NCBI GenBank assembly: GCA_903922545.1
Contig: CAIXUE010000223.1
Coordinates: 1-7,550, forward strand
DNA from: an uncultured Alphaproteobacteria bacterium
GTDB taxonomy: Bacteria > Pseudomonadota > Alphaproteobacteria > Micropepsales > Micropepsaceae
Direction: 5' to 3'
Length of the DNA: 7,550 nucleotides
Shown here: positions 6,561-7,550 of the stretch, one piece after another
How positions within the stretch are numbered: the first letter of the stretch is position 1
How the letters are laid out: every line of letters starts with the position of its first letter
The notes under the pieces: generated by a model
Told to the model about the DNA's origin: nothing
The model's input: only the letters and a program-made list of their open reading frames with translations
Databases searched by the model: none
Translations under genes and position numbers: made by a program

Positions 6561-7135
6561 CGGAACTGCGGACCCGTAACCCAGGCGACGATGGATTTGC
6601 GGATTCCGGCGGTGACGGGCGTGACCTGGTGCACCATATAAGACGGAAATCCGATCACAATGCCGCGCTCCTTGGGCGCCATGCGCACCATGTCGCCGGT
6701 GAAGAATTGCAGATCCCCGCCCTCATAACGCGCAGGGTCCGTCAATTGCAGGGTCAGGGAAAGTTTGCGCGGCACGGGCGGGCCCACATCCAGATGCCAG
6801 CCGAAATGACCGCCCTCGCTGTCGCGATAGACCATGAACTGAATGGCTTCCTGAAAGCCGGTCAGATCAAAACGGTAATTCTTGTTCACGGCCTGGACCA
6901 CGGCGGCCATGCGTTCATAAAACCAGCGCACCGGCGGCTCGGGCTTCAAGGTTGCAACATCCGTGACGCGCAATTTTTCGTAATGGCTGCGCACGCCATG
7001 ACCCAACGTCCCCTGATTGAGAAGAAGACTGTCACAATATTGTTCGATGGCATCCAGTTCCGCGTCGGTGAAAGCGCCGAGATGATGATCGAAAACAAGG
7101 GTGCTGGTATTGGGTTGGGTGCTGAATGCCGACAT
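6557..7135 (-). CDS. Fe(II)/2-oxoglutarate-dependent dioxygenase, prolyl-4-hydroxylase-like
   Basis: A 192-residue protein with the double-stranded beta-helix fold signature of Fe(II)/2OG oxygenases. The facial triad is visible: His114 and Asp116 in HFGWHLDVG, and His169 in SYMVHQVTPV. Arg179 in GIRKSIVAW is placed to bind the 2-oxoglutarate carboxylate. YEGGDLQF (137-144) and RKLSLTLQLTD (123-133) are typical of the prolyl-hydroxylase (P4Hc/PKHD) branch. Such enzymes couple 2-oxoglutarate decarboxylation to hydroxylation of a protein or small molecule; the substrate cannot be read from sequence. The protein is soluble, with no signal peptide. Its TAA (6557-6559) interlocks with the TAG of the convergent glycosyltransferase gene. 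The start ATG (7133-7135) lacks a clear Shine-Dalgarno, but the reading before the first conserved helix is of plausible length. A link to iron homeostasis (as for PiuC relatives) is possible but unsupported here. Confidence 0.88.
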   Translation of the reverse strand: MSAFSTQPNTSTLVFDHHLGAFTDAELDAIEQYCDSLLLNQGTLGHGVRSHYEKLRVTDVATLKPEPPVRWFYERMAAVVQAVNKNYRFDLTGFQEAIQFMVYRDSEGGHFGWHLDVGPPVPRKLSLTLQLTDPARYEGGDLQFFTGDMVRMAPKERGIVIGFPSYMVHQVTPVTAGIRKSIVAWVTGPQFR

Positions 7136-7147
7136 GCTGTGATGACA

Positions 7148-7176
7148 AAAACGGAACGCTGCTGAAAACGGAACGC
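7148..7176. repeat. Direct repeat AAAACGGAACGC (two copies)
   Basis: The 12-mer AAAACGGAACGC occurs at 7148-7159 and 7165-7176, 17 bases start to start, in the leader of the dioxygenase gene just before its start codon. The second copy runs into the left arm of the adjacent hairpin. It could be a regulator site or a small local duplication. Confidence 0.6.
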
Positions 7177-7193
7177 CGCCAAAGCTGGCGGCG
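7174..7193 (-). terminator. Hairpin between the right-edge gene and the dioxygenase gene, possible terminator
   Basis: CGCCGCCA (7174-7181) and TGGCGGCG (7186-7193) form a perfect 8-bp stem with a 4-base loop. In the - strand direction it is followed by TTCCGTTTTC, a broken U-run, which would make it a modest terminator for the gene that ends at 7278. On + only CTTTAT follows. It could instead be a leader hairpin of the dioxygenase mRNA, since it lies between a possible promoter and the start codon. Confidence 0.4.
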
Positions 7194-7194
7194 C

Positions 7195-7224
7195 TTTATG
7201 GAATTTTGATGGCGCAAAGGGCAA
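7195..7224 (-). promoter_or_regulatory. Possible weak promoter of the dioxygenase gene
   Basis: On the - strand, TTGCCC (7219-7224) and CATAAA (7195-7200) are separated by 18 bases, each matching four of six consensus positions. The predicted start would fall in the 7174-7193 hairpin, about 55 bases before the ATG. This is weak by matches alone and competes with the terminator reading of that hairpin. Confidence 0.22.
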
Positions 7225-7277
7225 GCCCCTGCGGCATTTGCAACAAAGCCCGCTGACACTGTAACTTTTGCCCTGCG

Positions 7278-7550
7278 TTATGGCGCCGGTATCGCAATAT
7301 CGACCGCCGCCGCCGAAACATCGCCCGTCCCCGACGGCACAGCCCAACCGGGCCTTGCCCGCAGCAGAAAATCCGCATTGGGCGGCAAACCGGAACGCTG
7401 CTTCACCAGCAACACGCTTTTTGGCGGCGCGCCCGCAAAATCCAAAATCACGGCGGTGCTGGCGCAATCGGGTGTGGCGCAGTTGATCACCACCCGGCCC
7501 GCGCCCGTCTTCACATTCACACCGCCAACGCTGATGCTTCTCATCCCCCC
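7278..7550 (-). CDS. C-terminal fragment of a larger protein, possibly an M28-type peptidase (5' end outside the window)
   Basis: The frame stays open to the right edge, so this is most likely the end of a longer gene; an ATG at 7542-7544 is available but has no upstream sequence to judge. The visible 90 residues are rich in Val, Ala and small residues, with a Cys pair (NCATPDC) and then LPPNADFLLRARPGWAVPSGTGDVS. From memory, the order of a CxxxxC-like element, a beta-rich stretch, and then LPP...ARP..AVPS..GD..  resembles the non-catalytic tail of some alphaproteobacterial M28 family peptidases. No catalytic or metal-binding residue is in view, so the function is a guess. The stop TAA lies 142 bases before the dioxygenase start, in the same direction. 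Confidence 0.5.
   Translation of the reverse strand, partial: GGMRSISVGGVNVKTGAGRVVINCATPDCASTAVILDFAGAPPKSVLLVKQRSGLPPNADFLLRARPGWAVPSGTGDVSAAAVDIAIPAP

Noticed and set aside
6946..7467. 173-codon - strand frame overlapping the dioxygenase start and the right-edge gene
   Set aside because: It conflicts with the dioxygenase frame, which has a full catalytic triad, and with the right-edge frame, and shows no motif.

Overview
The window is GC-rich chromosomal DNA that reads as an alphaproteobacterium. The evidence is a type I glutamine synthetase tail, a PleC/PdhS-like histidine kinase of the kind common in that class, a ParE-type topoisomerase IV subunit, and a GANTC site (the alphaproteobacterial CcrM methylation motif) in the parE leader. 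I cannot name the genus. No mobile element, phage gene, CRISPR array, tRNA or rRNA is visible, and base composition and codon use look uniform throughout.

Layout, left to right: (1) the 3' end of glnA on +, ending in a strong GAAA-loop terminator. (2) A complete membrane-bound sensor histidine kinase on -, converging on the same terminator, with no response regulator beside it. (3) A 214-bp divergent intergenic region, then parE complete on +, followed by a probable nested-stem terminator. (4) A 186-bp spacer with a perfect inverted repeat, then a 759-residue protein on + with about nine TPR units fused to a GT41 (SPINDLY/OGT-type) glycosyltransferase domain. (5) A small Fe(II)/2-oxoglutarate dioxygenase on -, whose stop codon interlocks tail-to-tail with that of the glycosyltransferase. 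(6) A 142-bp spacer with a direct repeat and a strong hairpin, then the C-terminal end of a gene on - that runs off the right edge, possibly an M28-type peptidase.

The genes look like independent transcription units rather than one operon. Ammonia assimilation (glnA) and chromosome decatenation (parE) are housekeeping. The kinase may belong to the alphaproteobacterial cell-cycle phosphorelay network, by similarity of its dimerisation domain only. The TPR-GT41 protein is the best candidate for unusual biology: its relatives glycosylate cytosolic proteins, and at least one alphaproteobacterial relative (FlmG) glycosylates flagellins. The convergent dioxygenase raises the unproven possibility of a second protein-modifying activity at the locus. 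I see no clearly undescribed multi-gene system; the remaining findings are mainly regulatory structures and two enzymes of unknown substrate.
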